A stretch of DNA of 64,000 bases from Parasphingopyxis sp. CP4. GTDB taxonomy: Bacteria; Pseudomonadota; Alphaproteobacteria; Sphingomonadales; Sphingomonadaceae. Location of the stretch: contig NZ_CP051130.1 of NCBI RefSeq assembly GCF_013378055.1, forward strand, positions 1,674,001-1,738,000, given 5' to 3'. Positions within the stretch are counted from its first letter, which is position 1; every line of letters begins with the position of its first letter. The notes under the pieces are model-generated. The model did no database searches and was not told the DNA's origin. It worked only from the letters and a program-made list of their open reading frames with translations. The translations under genes were made by a program, and so were the position numbers. Shown here piece after piece: positions 42,699-52,010 of the stretch.

Positions 42699-44449
42699 GC
42701 GGTCGCGCGCCGCTTGCGGCGCCGGCGATAGACGAGCAAGACGATCGGAGCGATGATGACCAAGCCGGCCAGCGCAAGCACCCACCAATAGCGGCGCATC
42801 AATATGCCGCGCGCGTTATCAACCAGCAGCTTGATCGGTTCATAGCCTTCAGGCGTTTCGAGCACGCCATTGTCCTCGGCCCAGCGTTCATATTCCCCAA
42901 GCATCATTGCAAAAACCTGCGGTTCTGAAGCCGCCAGATCCCGTGTCTCGCCCGGATCGTTTTCCATGTCGTAGAGCCGCCAGACATTGTCGCCATAGGG
43001 CGGGCCGTTGCTGATGATCTTGTAGCGTCCGCGATAATAGGCCCGGCGCCCGGCGGATTCGATACCGAATCCGTCTTCGGGGCCATAGACGGCCTCTTCA
43101 CCGCCCTCGAGTGCCGGAACCAGGCTGCGGCCCGTGATGCCACTCACCTCCGCACCGGCCAACGTCGCGATAGTCGCCGGAATATCACTGATCAGGCTTA
43201 GCTGGCGCGCCATGATGCCATCAGAAACACCCGGGCCAGCCACGATTAGCGGGACACGCGTGCCGCCTTCATTGGCGTGGAATTTGAATAGGGCATGGGG
43301 CGAAGCGGCAGCGCTTGCCCATTCCGGGCCGATAAAACCAAAGCTGCCCCGCTCGCCCAGATTTTCGGTTTCCGCCGTATAACCGGTCAGCCAGAGCGAC
43401 AAAGCGCCGTTCGCCGTGTCCAGCGGGCTGCCCGCTTCCGGACCATTGTCCGAAGTGACGATGAAGATCGTATTCTCATAGGCGCCGGTTTCCCGAAGAT
43501 GCGCGATCAGACGACCAAGGTGATAGTCCATCGCCTCGAGCATACCGGCATTGACCATCATGGCGCGGGTGTAGAAGGCGCGATCCTCGTCGCTAAGCGC
43601 GTCCCAATCACGCAGATCCGGATGCATCGGACCGATCGGCGCATCGCTATCCGCGACGCCCAGCGCATGGGCCGCCGCAGCGCGGCGGGCACGCTGGACA
43701 TGCCAGCCATCGTCATAAACGCCCTGGTAACGCATCGTGAATTCGCGCGGTGCCTGGACCGGGATATGGATGGCCTGGAAGGCGACATAGGCGAAGAAGG
43801 GCTCGCCCTCCTCAGGACTTCCAACAAAGTCGATCATTTGGTCGACGAGAAATTCGGATGAATAGAAATCGTCCGGCAGGCCAACAGGCTCGCCATCGGC
43901 ATACCAGGGCGCCTCTTCATAGATCGGCAGATAGGGTCGATCTTCGTAATTATCGCCACCGGTCGCATCCAGGATGAACGTGCGATCAAAACCCCGGGCG
44001 CTCGGCAAGGTCTCCTCGCTATGTCCGAGGTGCCATTTGCCGGTCATGAATGTGCGATAGCCAATCGCCTGCAGCCGCTCGGCAATGGTCGGTACTTCTG
44101 GTGCCAGATAACCGCGATAGGCTGGTGACCCTTGATGTTCCACCGGCGTGGTCTCAGGCAGATTGCCGACGCCAGCACGATGGCTGCTGACCCCCGTCAT
44201 CAGCATGGCGCGCGAGGGCGCGCACATCGGTGTCGCATGGAAATTTGTGAAGAGCACGCCGCGCTGGGCAAGCGCATCGATATTGGGCGTGTTGATCTCG
44301 CTGCCATAGGCCCCGAAGTCCGTGAAGGCGACATCGTCAGCGAGGATGAGAACGATATTGGGTCGAGTCGCCTCTTGCGCCGCAGCCGGGACCAGCCCGA
44401 ATATCAGTGAAGCCATGGCGCCAATGCGCGCGATCGTTCGTAACCACAT
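42695..44449 (-). CDS. arylsulfatase-family sulfatase with C-terminal membrane anchor
   Basis: A 584-residue sulfatase (594 if translation starts at the ATG at 44479). A signal peptide lies at the start (ARIGAMASLIFGLVPAAAQ). NIVLILADDVAFTDFG holds two metal aspartates, and CAPSR is the C-x-P-S-R site whose cysteine becomes formylglycine. TGKWHLGH and TSDNGPEAGSPLD complete the site. After residue 545 a membrane helix (WWVLALAGLVIIAPIVLLVY) and a basic tail anchor the protein, with the enzyme in the periplasm. A formylglycine-generating enzyme is not in the window. No good ribosome-binding site distinguishes the two starts. Confidence 0.9.
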   Translation of the reverse strand: MWLRTIARIGAMASLIFGLVPAAAQEATRPNIVLILADDVAFTDFGAYGSEINTPNIDALAQRGVLFTNFHATPMCAPSRAMLMTGVSSHRAGVGNLPETTPVEHQGSPAYRGYLAPEVPTIAERLQAIGYRTFMTGKWHLGHSEETLPSARGFDRTFILDATGGDNYEDRPYLPIYEEAPWYADGEPVGLPDDFYSSEFLVDQMIDFVGSPEEGEPFFAYVAFQAIHIPVQAPREFTMRYQGVYDDGWHVQRARRAAAAHALGVADSDAPIGPMHPDLRDWDALSDEDRAFYTRAMMVNAGMLEAMDYHLGRLIAHLRETGAYENTIFIVTSDNGPEAGSPLDTANGALSLWLTGYTAETENLGERGSFGFIGPEWASAAASPHALFKFHANEGGTRVPLIVAGPGVSDGIMARQLSLISDIPATIATLAGAEVSGITGRSLVPALEGGEEAVYGPEDGFGIESAGRRAYYRGRYKIISNGPPYGDNVWRLYDMENDPGETRDLAASEPQVFAMMLGEYERWAEDNGVLETPEGYEPIKLLVDNARGILMRRYWWVLALAGLVIIAPIVLLVYRRRRKRRATA

Positions 44450-44675
44450 GGCGATGGTTTCGAAGAGTATCTCGATCATGTCAATTGACGGTCCGACCCG
44501 GTCAGATCACCAAGGGCGAGCAGCTGACGATCAGAACAGCGAGTATTATCACAGGTGAAAGACGCATTTTGCCCCCCAATTGAGGCGTGAGGTTGCGCGC
44601 TCGCTAGTTAATTTTTTCCGAAAAAGTTTCGTTAACGGAAGCTTTTCTCGACGATTAACCCTTTTTTTGAGCTGG

Positions 44676-47300
44676 TTAGCGCTCCAGATTGGGCCTGAGC
44701 CAGCGATTCGCGATGTCGAGATCGACATCTCGACGGCCAGCATAGTCTTCGAGCTGATCCTGCCCGACCTTGGCCACGCCGAAATATTGCGACTGGGGAT
44801 GGCCGAAATAGAAGCCCGATACAGCCGCTGTCGGCCACATCGCAAAACTCTCGGTCAGCTCAATCCCGGCTGGGCCATTGTGCCCGGAGCCGCCGCCGAG
44901 CAGTTCGAACAATAGCGGCTTCAAACTGTGGTCCGGGCAAGCCGGATAACCAGGTGCCGGGCGAATGCCGGTATATTTTTCGCGGATCAGATCTTCGTTG
45001 ATAAGATCTTCGTCGGCGGCATAGCCCCATAGGTCCGTCCGTACATGGGCGTGCATCCGCTCGGCAAAGGCTTCGGCCAGGCGGTCGGCCAGCGCCTTGA
45101 GCAAAATATCCGAATAATCGTCGGTATCCGCCTTAAAGCGTTCGATATGCGCATCGATGCCATGACCGGCGCAGACCGCGAAACCACCAATCCAATCCCC
45201 GGCGGGATCAATAAAATCAGCAAGGCACATATTGGCGCGGCCCGATCGCTTGGCGACCTGTTGGCGCAGCATCGGCAATCGATGCTCACCATCGTCAGCG
45301 ATCACCACAATATCATCGCCCTCACGCCGACATTGCCACAGGCCGGCCACTGCGCGCGGTTTCAGCCATTCCTCTTCAATGATCCGGTCGAGCATCTTTT
45401 GTCCGTCCGCGAACAGGTCCCGCGCGCTTTCGCCAACCACATCATCGTCAAGAATAGCAGGATAGGTACCGGCCAACTCCCATGCGCGGAAGAAGGGCGT
45501 CCAGTCGATATAGCTGCGCAGATCGTCCAGCGGCCAATCGTCGAACACATGCAGCCCGGGCTTCGCCGGTGCATCAGGTTTGAGCGTCAGGTCAATTTCG
45601 AACGCATTGCTCCGCGCTTCGTTAAGCGAAACGAGCTTGCTCGCGCCCCTGCCCTCGCGCGCCGTGCGGATTTCATCATAGTCATTGGCAACTTGTTCAA
45701 CGAACGGATCGCGCTGGGTTTGTGAGACGAGGGTCGATGCGACGCCGACGGCCCGACTGGCATCGAGGACATGGATAGTCGGCCCGGCATAGACCGGTTC
45801 GATACGGAGCGCGGTATGTACTTTGCTGGTTGTCGCGCCGCCGATCAGCAGTGGCACCTGCATATCGGCGCGGTCCATTTCCTCGGCTACCGTCACCATC
45901 TCATCAAGCGAGGGCGTGATCAGACCCGACAAGCCAATCATGTCCGCGTCATTCTCATTGGCCGCCTGAAGGATATCGCTCCACGGCACCATCACGCCAA
46001 GATCGACAACCACAAATCCATTACATTGCAGGACAACGCCGACGATATTCTTGCCGATATCATGTACATCGCCCTTGACCGTGGCCATGATGATCGTGCC
46101 CTTGCCTTTGGCATTCTCATCCTTTTCTGCCTCGATATAGGGCAGCAGGTGCGCGACGGCTTTTTTCATCACGCGCGCCGATTTGACGACCTGGGGCAGG
46201 AACATCTTGCCGGATCCGAACAGGTCTCCGACAACATTCATTCCGTCCATCAACGGCCCTTCGATCACCTCGATCGGCTTACCGCCACGCTCATCGATCG
46301 TCTGGCGCGCCAGCTCGGTGTCGTCGACGACATGCGCGTCGATGCCTTTCACAAGCGCATATTCAAGGCGTTTGACGACATCCCAGCTGCGCCATTCCTC
46401 AGCCTCTTTTTCCGCCTTTTTGTCGGTGCCGCGAAACTTCTCTGCCAGAGCGATCAGATTCTCGGTCGCATCGTCATGGCGATCGAATATCACATCTTCA
46501 CAGGCTTCACGCAGTGCCGGATCGATCTGATCATACACGTCGAGCTGGCCGGCATTGACGATGCCCATATCCATGCCGGCAGGAATGGCGTGATAAAGGA
46601 AAACGCTGTGCATCGCTCGGCGCACGGGCTCATTTCCGCGGAAACTGAAAGACAGGTTTGAAAGACCGCCAGAGATATGAACGCCAGGGCAGCGCGCGCG
46701 GATTTCGCGCGCCGCTTCAATAAAATCGAGCCCGTAGCGGCGATGTTCGTCAATGCCGGTGGCGACGGCAAAGACATTTGGATCGAAGATAATATCTTCG
46801 GGCGGAAAACCATTTTCTGTCAGCAGTTTATAGGCCCGCTCACAGATCTCGATCTTGCGCTCCTTGGTGTCGGCCTGGCCGGTTTCGTCGAACGCCATGA
46901 CTACGACGGCAGCGCCATAGGCCCGGCATTTTGCGGCATGGGCGAGGAATTCGTCCTCGCCTTCCTTCATGCTGATCGAATTGACGATCGGCTTGCCCGA
47001 GACGCATTTGAGTCCGGCTTCGATTACGGACCATTTCGAAGAATCGATCATGATCGGCACACGCGCGATATCGGGTTCGGCGGCGATCAGTTTGAGGAAG
47101 GTCGTCATCGCCTTTTCAGCGTCGAGCAGACCTTCGTCCATATTGATATCAATGATCTGCGCGCCATTCTCCACCTGTTGGCGCGCGACTTCTACCGCTG
47201 CCTCATAATCATCGGCGAGGATCAGCTTCTTGAACCGGGCAGAGCCGGTCACATTGGTACGTTCGCCGATATTGACGAAGGTGGCGGAAGTGTCGGTCAT
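44676..47300 (-). CDS. metH: methionine synthase, folate-, cobalamin-binding and activation part
   Basis: An 874-residue protein equal to the last three modules of cobalamin-dependent MetH. The pterin-binding domain starts [20 protein letters not shown]. The cap and B12 domain has [19 protein letters not shown] with the cobalt-binding histidine. The reactivation domain ends with [12 protein letters not shown] and [16 protein letters not shown]. The homocysteine-binding module is encoded separately by the gene 8 bases upstream. Together they remethylate homocysteine with methyltetrahydrofolate. The same operon encodes metF and a SahR-like regulator. Confidence 0.96.
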   Translation of the reverse strand: MTDTSATFVNIGERTNVTGSARFKKLILADDYEAAVEVARQQVENGAQIIDINMDEGLLDAEKAMTTFLKLIAAEPDIARVPIMIDSSKWSVIEAGLKCVSGKPIVNSISMKEGEDEFLAHAAKCRAYGAAVVVMAFDETGQADTKERKIEICERAYKLLTENGFPPEDIIFDPNVFAVATGIDEHRRYGLDFIEAAREIRARCPGVHISGGLSNLSFSFRGNEPVRRAMHSVFLYHAIPAGMDMGIVNAGQLDVYDQIDPALREACEDVIFDRHDDATENLIALAEKFRGTDKKAEKEAEEWRSWDVVKRLEYALVKGIDAHVVDDTELARQTIDERGGKPIEVIEGPLMDGMNVVGDLFGSGKMFLPQVVKSARVMKKAVAHLLPYIEAEKDENAKGKGTIIMATVKGDVHDIGKNIVGVVLQCNGFVVVDLGVMVPWSDILQAANENDADMIGLSGLITPSLDEMVTVAEEMDRADMQVPLLIGGATTSKVHTALRIEPVYAGPTIHVLDASRAVGVASTLVSQTQRDPFVEQVANDYDEIRTAREGRGASKLVSLNEARSNAFEIDLTLKPDAPAKPGLHVFDDWPLDDLRSYIDWTPFFRAWELAGTYPAILDDDVVGESARDLFADGQKMLDRIIEEEWLKPRAVAGLWQCRREGDDIVVIADDGEHRLPMLRQQVAKRSGRANMCLADFIDPAGDWIGGFAVCAGHGIDAHIERFKADTDDYSDILLKALADRLAEAFAERMHAHVRTDLWGYAADEDLINEDLIREKYTGIRPAPGYPACPDHSLKPLLFELLGGGSGHNGPAGIELTESFAMWPTAAVSGFYFGHPQSQYFGVAKVGQDQLEDYAGRRDVDLDIANRWLRPNLER

Positions 47301-47308
47301 GGCAGCTT

Positions 47309-48355
47309 TCAGGCGGCAAGCGTCATCGGTTCGAGACCGGCAAGGAAGGTTTGGCTGATGCCTTCAGGAATCGCCCGGGGCGGCTGGCCGTCAGCCAGTT
47401 CGGCAATTGCGCGGATATGCTCGGGCGTCGTCCCGCAGCAACCGCCGACGATATTGACGATTCCCAGCTCGACCCATTCGCTCAGCTTTTCGCGCGTTTT
47501 CTCCGCACATTCGTCATATTCGCCAAGCTCGTTCGGCAGCCCGGCATTGGGGTAACCGATGACGAGCGTATCGGCCATCTCGGAGATCGCCTGCATATGG
47601 GGGCGCAGGCGATGGGCACCGAACGAGCAATTGAGCCCGATGGCCAACGGATTGGAATGGCGCACCGATGCCCAGAAAGCCTCGATCGAATGGCCGGAGA
47701 GATTGCGGCCCGACATGTCGGTGATCGTCATCGACAGGATGAGCGGTAATGTCGTGCCATGGCGCTCAGCCGATTCATGGGCCGCCATGATCGCGGCCTT
47801 GGCGTTGAGCGTGTCGAAAATCGTCTCAACGAGCAGCATATCCACCCCGCCATCAATCAACCCGTCAATCTGTTCGGCATAAACGGACTTCATCTCGTCG
47901 AAATCGACCTCGCGAAATCCGGGATCATTGACATCGGGCGAGAGCGAGAGCGTCTTGTTGGTCGGGCCAATCGAACCCGCCACAAAGCGCGGTTTTTCCG
48001 GCGTTGCGATTGTATCAGCCGCGTGCCGGGCGAGCTTTGCAGCGGCGACATTGAGCTCATGCACCAGCGCTTCATCGCCATAATCGGCCTGGCTGATGGT
48101 GGTGCCGCTAAACGTGTTCGTCGAGATGATATCTGCACCCGCCTCAAGATAGGCGGTGCTGATTTCCTCAACAATGTGCGGCTGGGTCAGGCACAGGAGA
48201 TCGTTATTGCCCTTCTGATCCAGGCGGAATTCGCGATCACCGCGATAGTCATCTTCGCTGAGCTCATAGCCCTGGATCGCCGTGCCCCATGCGCCGTCGA
48301 ACACAAGAATCCGCTCAGCAGCAATCGCGCGAATTTGCTCTGCAATATCGGTCAT
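47309..48355 (-). CDS. metH: methionine synthase, homocysteine-binding part
   Basis: A 348-residue homocysteine S-methyltransferase domain, the first module of MetH as a separate protein. [15 protein letters not shown] opens the barrel. Zinc ligands are visible as the cysteine of GLNCSFG and the pair in [12 protein letters not shown]. The start ATG overlaps the metF stop by four bases (ATGA), and the next gene begins 8 bases after its stop, so the two MetH parts are co-translated in close order. It cannot work alone because it lacks the folate and cobalamin modules. Confidence 0.95.
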   Translation of the reverse strand: MTDIAEQIRAIAAERILVFDGAWGTAIQGYELSEDDYRGDREFRLDQKGNNDLLCLTQPHIVEEISTAYLEAGADIISTNTFSGTTISQADYGDEALVHELNVAAAKLARHAADTIATPEKPRFVAGSIGPTNKTLSLSPDVNDPGFREVDFDEMKSVYAEQIDGLIDGGVDMLLVETIFDTLNAKAAIMAAHESAERHGTTLPLILSMTITDMSGRNLSGHSIEAFWASVRHSNPLAIGLNCSFGAHRLRPHMQAISEMADTLVIGYPNAGLPNELGEYDECAEKTREKLSEWVELGIVNIVGGCCGTTPEHIRAIAELADGQPPRAIPEGISQTFLAGLEPMTLAA

Positions 48356-49299
48356 TGGTTCGCTCCTTCGGGCATACCGCCATCGGGCCGGATTCCCAAT
48401 AAATGACAGATGGCATATGACAATTCGGCCCGGTTCAACGTATAAAAATGGAAGTCACGAACCCCGCCCGCATAAAGTTTACGACACAGCTCAGCGGCCA
48501 CGGTTGCCGATATCAGCTGGCGAGCAGCTGGCAGCGCATCCAGTCCATCGAACAGCCGATCCATCCAAGGCGGGATCGACGCACCACACATCCCGGCAAT
48601 CCGCTTTGTCGTAGCCACATTGGATACCGGCAAGATTCCCGGAACAATTTCAGCGTCGATACCGGCCGCTGCCACGTCGTCGCGGAAGCGGAAGAAATTG
48701 TCGGCTGAAAAGAAGAATTGCGTAATCGCCCGATTTGCCCCGGCGTCCAGTTTGCGCTTGAGATTATCGAGATCGGACTGCGCCGTCTCGGCCTCCGGAT
48801 GAACCTCGGGATAGGCCGCCACAGATACCTCAAATGGTTTGAAAGCCTTAATTCCTTCCACCAGCTCAGCAGCACTGGCATAGCCATCGGGATGCGCCTG
48901 AAACGGTTCGAAGGTATCGCCCTGGCGCGGCGGATCACCGCGTAAAGCGACAATATGGCGCACGCCAGCATCCCAATAGTCGCTGATGACTTCTTCTATT
49001 TCGCCCTTACTCGCGTCGACACAAGTGAGGTGGGCTGCGGCTTTGACAGATGTTTCCTGCACGATCCGACGCACGGTTGCATGGGTCCGTTCCCGGGTGG
49101 AGCCCCCAGCCCCATAGGTCACCGAAATGAAGCGCGGACCAAGTGGCTCGAGCATCTTAACCGAGTCCCACAGCGTCGCTTCCATCTTTTCCGTTTTTGG
49201 CGGAAAAAACTCAAAAGAGATTCGGGCATCGCCAGCTAAGTCGGCAAACAGCGGCTCATCGGCAGCGCGGCGTGCTTCATGCAATTCATCAATTGTCAT
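48352..49299 (-). CDS. metF: 5,10-methylenetetrahydrofolate reductase
   Basis: MetF makes 5-methyltetrahydrofolate for MetH with FAD and NADH. The 315 residues start at the ATG at 49299, which overlaps the stop of the regulator gene (ATGA); an upstream extension to 49347 is not family-like. ISFEFFPPKTEKMEATLW is the barrel start with the catalytic glutamate, followed by FISVTYGAGGSTRERT, HLTCVD and ALRGDPP. Its place between the regulator and metH makes the operon order regulator-metF-metH(N)-metH(C). Confidence 0.96.
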   Translation of the reverse strand: MTIDELHEARRAADEPLFADLAGDARISFEFFPPKTEKMEATLWDSVKMLEPLGPRFISVTYGAGGSTRERTHATVRRIVQETSVKAAAHLTCVDASKGEIEEVISDYWDAGVRHIVALRGDPPRQGDTFEPFQAHPDGYASAAELVEGIKAFKPFEVSVAAYPEVHPEAETAQSDLDNLKRKLDAGANRAITQFFFSADNFFRFRDDVAAAGIDAEIVPGILPVSNVATTKRIAGMCGASIPPWMDRLFDGLDALPAARQLISATVAAELCRKLYAGGVRDFHFYTLNRAELSYAICHLLGIRPDGGMPEGANQ

Positions 49300-50255
49300 G
49301 CCGCTACCACCTTTAATCGCCGACTGGCTTTTCGCCGTCCGAGCCATAATTTGACAGTCAATTCACCGCCTTCGAGCTGTTCGAATAATCCGCCTTCAAT
49401 CTCTGCCGCCTCAAACCATCGGGCGATCTGCTGATCCGAAAACCCTAGCCGTGCATGCGCGGCCTGACTGCGCAGATCCTCTCGTTCATGCGCAGCGAAA
49501 TCGACGATCAGAAGCCGTCCATCAGCATCGAGAAGTCGTGACGCCTCGGCGATCGCGGCGGCAGGCTGTTGGGCATAATGCAGAACCTGGTGCAAGACTA
49601 CCGTGTCTGAATCCGCGCTTGGCAGCTCCAAGGAATACATATCGCCCTGGCGGATTTCTGTATCTTCGAGATTTGCCTCGCTTAACTTTGCACGGGCGAG
49701 CCGAAGCATCTCCGGGCTCCGGTCGATACCCGTCGCACGGTCCGCTCGACCACTGAACAATTCAAGAATGCGCCCGGTGCCGGTTCCAATATCGACAAGC
49801 CGACCAATCTCCTCAGGCTCGAGAGCGCGGTGCATGGCTTCTTCGACATCGCTCTCGGCAACATGCAGTGACCGGATCGCGTCCCATTGCTCTGCATGGG
49901 CCGCAAAATAAGCTTCTGCCGCTGCCTGGCGATCAGCGCGCACAGCTTCCAATCGAGCCAGGTCGGCGCGCATCCAATGATCCTGATCGGCATCGGACCA
50001 GCCATCAATCGCCTTGAGCAATGGCTGCACGCGCCCCGGGTCACCGAGGCCCAAAAACACCCAGCTGCCCTCTTTCCGACGCACGGCCAAACCGGCATCG
50101 ACCAAAATCTTCACATGGCGAGACACGCGCGGCTGGCTTTGACCGAGAACCTGAGCCAGCTCGCCAACCGATAGCTCCATGGCGCGCAGAAGCGCGACAA
50201 TCCGCAGCCTGGTTGGGTCCGCTAAGGCCCGAAAGATCTCTAACTCAGCGCGCAT
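49296..50255 (-). CDS. ArsR-type regulator fused to a SAM-dependent methyltransferase (SahR-like)
   Basis: A 319-residue fusion. Residues 1-90 are an ArsR winged helix (LEIFRALADPTRLRIVALLRAMELSVGELAQVLGQSQPRVSRHVKILVDAGL). Residues from about 145 form a class I methyltransferase with DIGTGTGRILELF as motif I and an IRQGD-containing segment after it. The usual ArsR metal-binding ELCVCD box is absent. In several proteobacteria an ArsR regulator, SahR, senses S-adenosylhomocysteine and controls methionine-cycle genes. The operon position first, before metF and metH, and the perfect palindrome 9 bases before the start fit that role. Assignment to SahR is inference. Confidence 0.85.
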   Translation of the reverse strand: MRAELEIFRALADPTRLRIVALLRAMELSVGELAQVLGQSQPRVSRHVKILVDAGLAVRRKEGSWVFLGLGDPGRVQPLLKAIDGWSDADQDHWMRADLARLEAVRADRQAAAEAYFAAHAEQWDAIRSLHVAESDVEEAMHRALEPEEIGRLVDIGTGTGRILELFSGRADRATGIDRSPEMLRLARAKLSEANLEDTEIRQGDMYSLELPSADSDTVVLHQVLHYAQQPAAAIAEASRLLDADGRLLIVDFAAHEREDLRSQAAHARLGFSDQQIARWFEAAEIEGGLFEQLEGGELTVKLWLGRRKASRRLKVVAA

Positions 50256-50263
50256 TTATAAGG

Positions 50264-50283
50264 ATATAAAGATATCTTTATAT
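50264..50283. promoter_or_regulatory. perfect 20-bp palindrome, probable operator of the regulator-metF-metH operon
   Basis: ATATAAAGATATCTTTATAT is fully self-complementary and ends 9 bases before the start codon of the SahR-like gene (minus strand). ArsR-family dimers bind such sites. A probable autoregulatory operator that also covers metF and metH. Confidence 0.75.
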
Positions 50284-50298
50284 GCGGTCAACTAAGTG

Positions 50299-50325
50299 GA
50301 TATCAGGGCTTTTATCACTGATATC
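50299..50325. promoter_or_regulatory. second inverted repeat in the divergent region
   Basis: GATATCAG (50299-50306) and CTGATATC (50318-50325) are perfect 8-base arms around 11 bases. It shares the GATATC core with the palindrome at 50264-50283, 15 bases away, and may be a second regulator site or a promoter-proximal hairpin. Confidence 0.4.
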
Positions 50326-50449
50326 TCGGGGTTTCGTGATTTGAGGGCCAGATTAGCGTTAACGTTTTACTGGCCCAAAATGACTCGACACATTCGACAC
50401 AGCGAGGCATTCCTTGATCCGACCTGAAGGTACTCCTGGGAAGATTGTC

Positions 50450-51298
50450 GTGCGTAAACTCCTGATGTCATTGCTACTGGCGCTGTGCCTCAGCGCCTGC
50501 GCTACAACCCAGGCTGGTCCTAACGGGATGGCCGACCGCGATCCGCATGAAGAATTCAATCGCGATATGTGGGCCGTCAATCAAGGCATTGATGATGTGG
50601 CGATACGGCCGGTAACCAATGTCTACCGCGCCGTGACGCCCCGTCCGCTAAGAAGCGGGGTTTCCAATGTCTTCAGAAACCTCACCGAACCATGGTCCTT
50701 CATCAATAATATTCTCCAAGGTCGCCCAGGACGGGCCTTGCGCAATCTTGGTCGGTTCATTGTCAATTCGACGATCGGCATTGGCGGCCTTTTCGATCAT
50801 GCCTCTGCTCTGGGGATCGATCCGGCTCCCGAAGATTTCGGGCAGACGCTGGCGGTTTGGGGAGTCGGTGATGGCGGCTATGTCCTGAATCCGATCTTTG
50901 GACCATCAACCCAGCGCGATACCTTCGGTTTGATCGTCGACATCGTTGCCAATCCCGTTTCGCTCTTCTTTGATCGGGGGCTCAACTTATCGAGCCAGGA
51001 GCAGCTGGCGATCCGGGCGGGCGGCATCATCAGCGTACGTTCAGATTTGATGGACACTGGCGTTGACGCGTTCCTAGATAGCAGCGCGGATCCTTATGCT
51101 GCGGCCCGTTCCGCCTATTTCCAAACCCGCGAAGCTCAGATTTTGAACTATGACATGTCCGGTATGAATGCCGGTGATGGCGATCTTGAGAATAGCGAGG
51201 ATGCTGCGTTCGAAGCCGCGCTTGAAGACCTGGACGAGATGGACGATTTTGACGCGCCGACGGTGGAAGATGATCCAACGGTAGCTGAGCCTCAATAG
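50450..51298 (+). CDS. mlaA: MlaA (VacJ) family outer-membrane lipoprotein
   Basis: MlaA sits in the outer membrane and removes misplaced phospholipids from the outer leaflet, handing them to MlaC and the MlaFEDB transporter. The 282 residues from the GTG at 50450 start with a lipoprotein signal ending LSACATT. FNRDMWAVNQGIDDVAIRPVTNVYRAVTPRPLRSGVSNVFRNLTEPW is the family core, followed by FGQTLAVWGVGDGGYVLNPIFGPSTQRDTFG. The acidic C-terminal tail (DLDEMDDFDAPTVEDDPTVAEPQ) is disordered. A TTG at 50414 would extend the signal unnaturally. The other mla genes are not in the window. It is divergent from the SahR-like gene. Confidence 0.92.
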   Translation: MRKLLMSLLLALCLSACATTQAGPNGMADRDPHEEFNRDMWAVNQGIDDVAIRPVTNVYRAVTPRPLRSGVSNVFRNLTEPWSFINNILQGRPGRALRNLGRFIVNSTIGIGGLFDHASALGIDPAPEDFGQTLAVWGVGDGGYVLNPIFGPSTQRDTFGLIVDIVANPVSLFFDRGLNLSSQEQLAIRAGGIISVRSDLMDTGVDAFLDSSADPYAAARSAYFQTREAQILNYDMSGMNAGDGDLENSEDAAFEAALEDLDEMDDFDAPTVEDDPTVAEPQ

Positions 51299-51425
51299 AC
51301 CCAATTTGAAGCAATATTGCTTTACGGATCCAGCCCGGCTAGAAATTTCGTGACTGGTTTCGGGGGTCGACCCTCGGGGGCCCATGTCGTTTAACGTGAA
51401 TTCGCTAACTACTGGGAGAGCACCC

Positions 51426-51695
51426 ATGACTAAGACTATTGCATTGCCTTTGGCCCTTGCGGCCTCACTTGGCCTCGCTGCATGCGCAGCTGCCGATGAC
51501 GCAGCCAGCGACGCTGCGGACGCAGTTGAAGATGCTGCTGCTGACGTAGAAGCTGCTGCTGACGAAGCTGCTGCCGATATGGAAGCTGCTGCTGACGACG
51601 CGATGGCTGAAATGGACGAAATGGCTTCCGATATGGAAGCCGCTGCTGACGACGCCATGGGCGACGAAGGCGAAGAAGAAGCCGCTGCCGAGTAA
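51426..51695 (+). CDS. small acidic alanine-rich lipoprotein with internal repeats
   Basis: An 89-residue protein preceded by GGGAGAG. A lipoprotein signal (IALPLALAASLGLAACAA) is followed by about 70 residues made of Ala, Asp, Glu and Met in helical repeats of 18 residues, for example DMEAAADDAMAEMDEMAS. The repeated DNA unit is 54 bases long (31 nearly identical bases at 51576 and 51630). It is probably anchored in the outer or inner membrane with a long acidic helix. No known domain. A strong terminator follows. The next gene is another small lipoprotein, but on its own transcript. Confidence 0.75.
   Translation: MTKTIALPLALAASLGLAACAAADDAASDAADAVEDAAADVEAAADEAAADMEAAADDAMAEMDEMASDMEAAADDAMGDEGEEEAAAE
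51576..51660 (+). repeat. internal 54-base direct repeat in the small lipoprotein gene
   Basis: The 31 bases at 51576-51606 recur at 51630-51660 with two differences, giving a period of 54 bases or 18 codons. Confidence 0.7.
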
Positions 51696-51718
51696 GGCAC
51701 TGCGCTTCAACGATTAAG

Positions 51719-51754
51719 AAAGGCCGCGCCCGTATCCCGAGCGCGGCCTTTTTT
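51719..51754 (+). terminator. rho-independent terminator
   Basis: Perfect 11-base arms AAAGGCCGCGC (51719-51729) and GCGCGGCCTTT (51741-51751) surround an 11-base loop, followed by Ts to 51754. It closes the acidic lipoprotein gene. Confidence 0.92.
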
Positions 51755-51807
51755 AGTTTTTATGGCCGGAAACATTATCTGCGATCCGGTACTTGGGGGA
51801 GAAATCA

Positions 51808-52008
51808 ATGATGCGATCTATTGCAATCGCCTCTCTTGTCATTCTGGTTGCCTGTAGCGGTGGAAGCGACGAGCAAGGCCTTACCAGCGCTGAAGATCGG
51901 CAGCTTGATGAAGCAGCGGCGGCGTTGGACGAAGCGCAACAAGACTATGAGAGCGCCATACAGTCGGCCCAAACCGACGAGCAAACCACCGCGCAGAACG
52001 AAGAATAG
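51808..52008 (+). CDS. small putative lipoprotein
   Basis: A 66-residue protein starting at the ATG at 51808 (a second ATG follows at once), after GGGGGAG. The signal MMRSIAIASLVILVACSGG has a lipobox ending in cysteine 16. The rest is a short, acidic, glutamine-rich helix (EDRQLDEAAAALDEAQQDYESAIQSAQ). No known domain; it may be a coiled-coil peptide anchored in the membrane. It lies after the terminator at 51719 and so has its own promoter, and it stops two bases before the convergent LysR gene's stop. Confidence 0.65.
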   Translation: MMRSIAIASLVILVACSGGSDEQGLTSAEDRQLDEAAAALDEAQQDYESAIQSAQTDEQTTAQNEE

Positions 52009-52010
52009 CC

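Noticed and set aside
44600-44660. Several TTAA and TTAACC motifs resembling CtrA sites
   Set aside because: The spacings (20 and 19 bases between TTAA) do not match TTAA-N7-TTAA, and the stretch is simply AT-rich.
50256-50449. SAM or cobalamin riboswitch for metF/metH
   Set aside because: The upstream gap is short and contains DNA palindromes suited to a repressor; no B12-box or SAM-riboswitch core was found.
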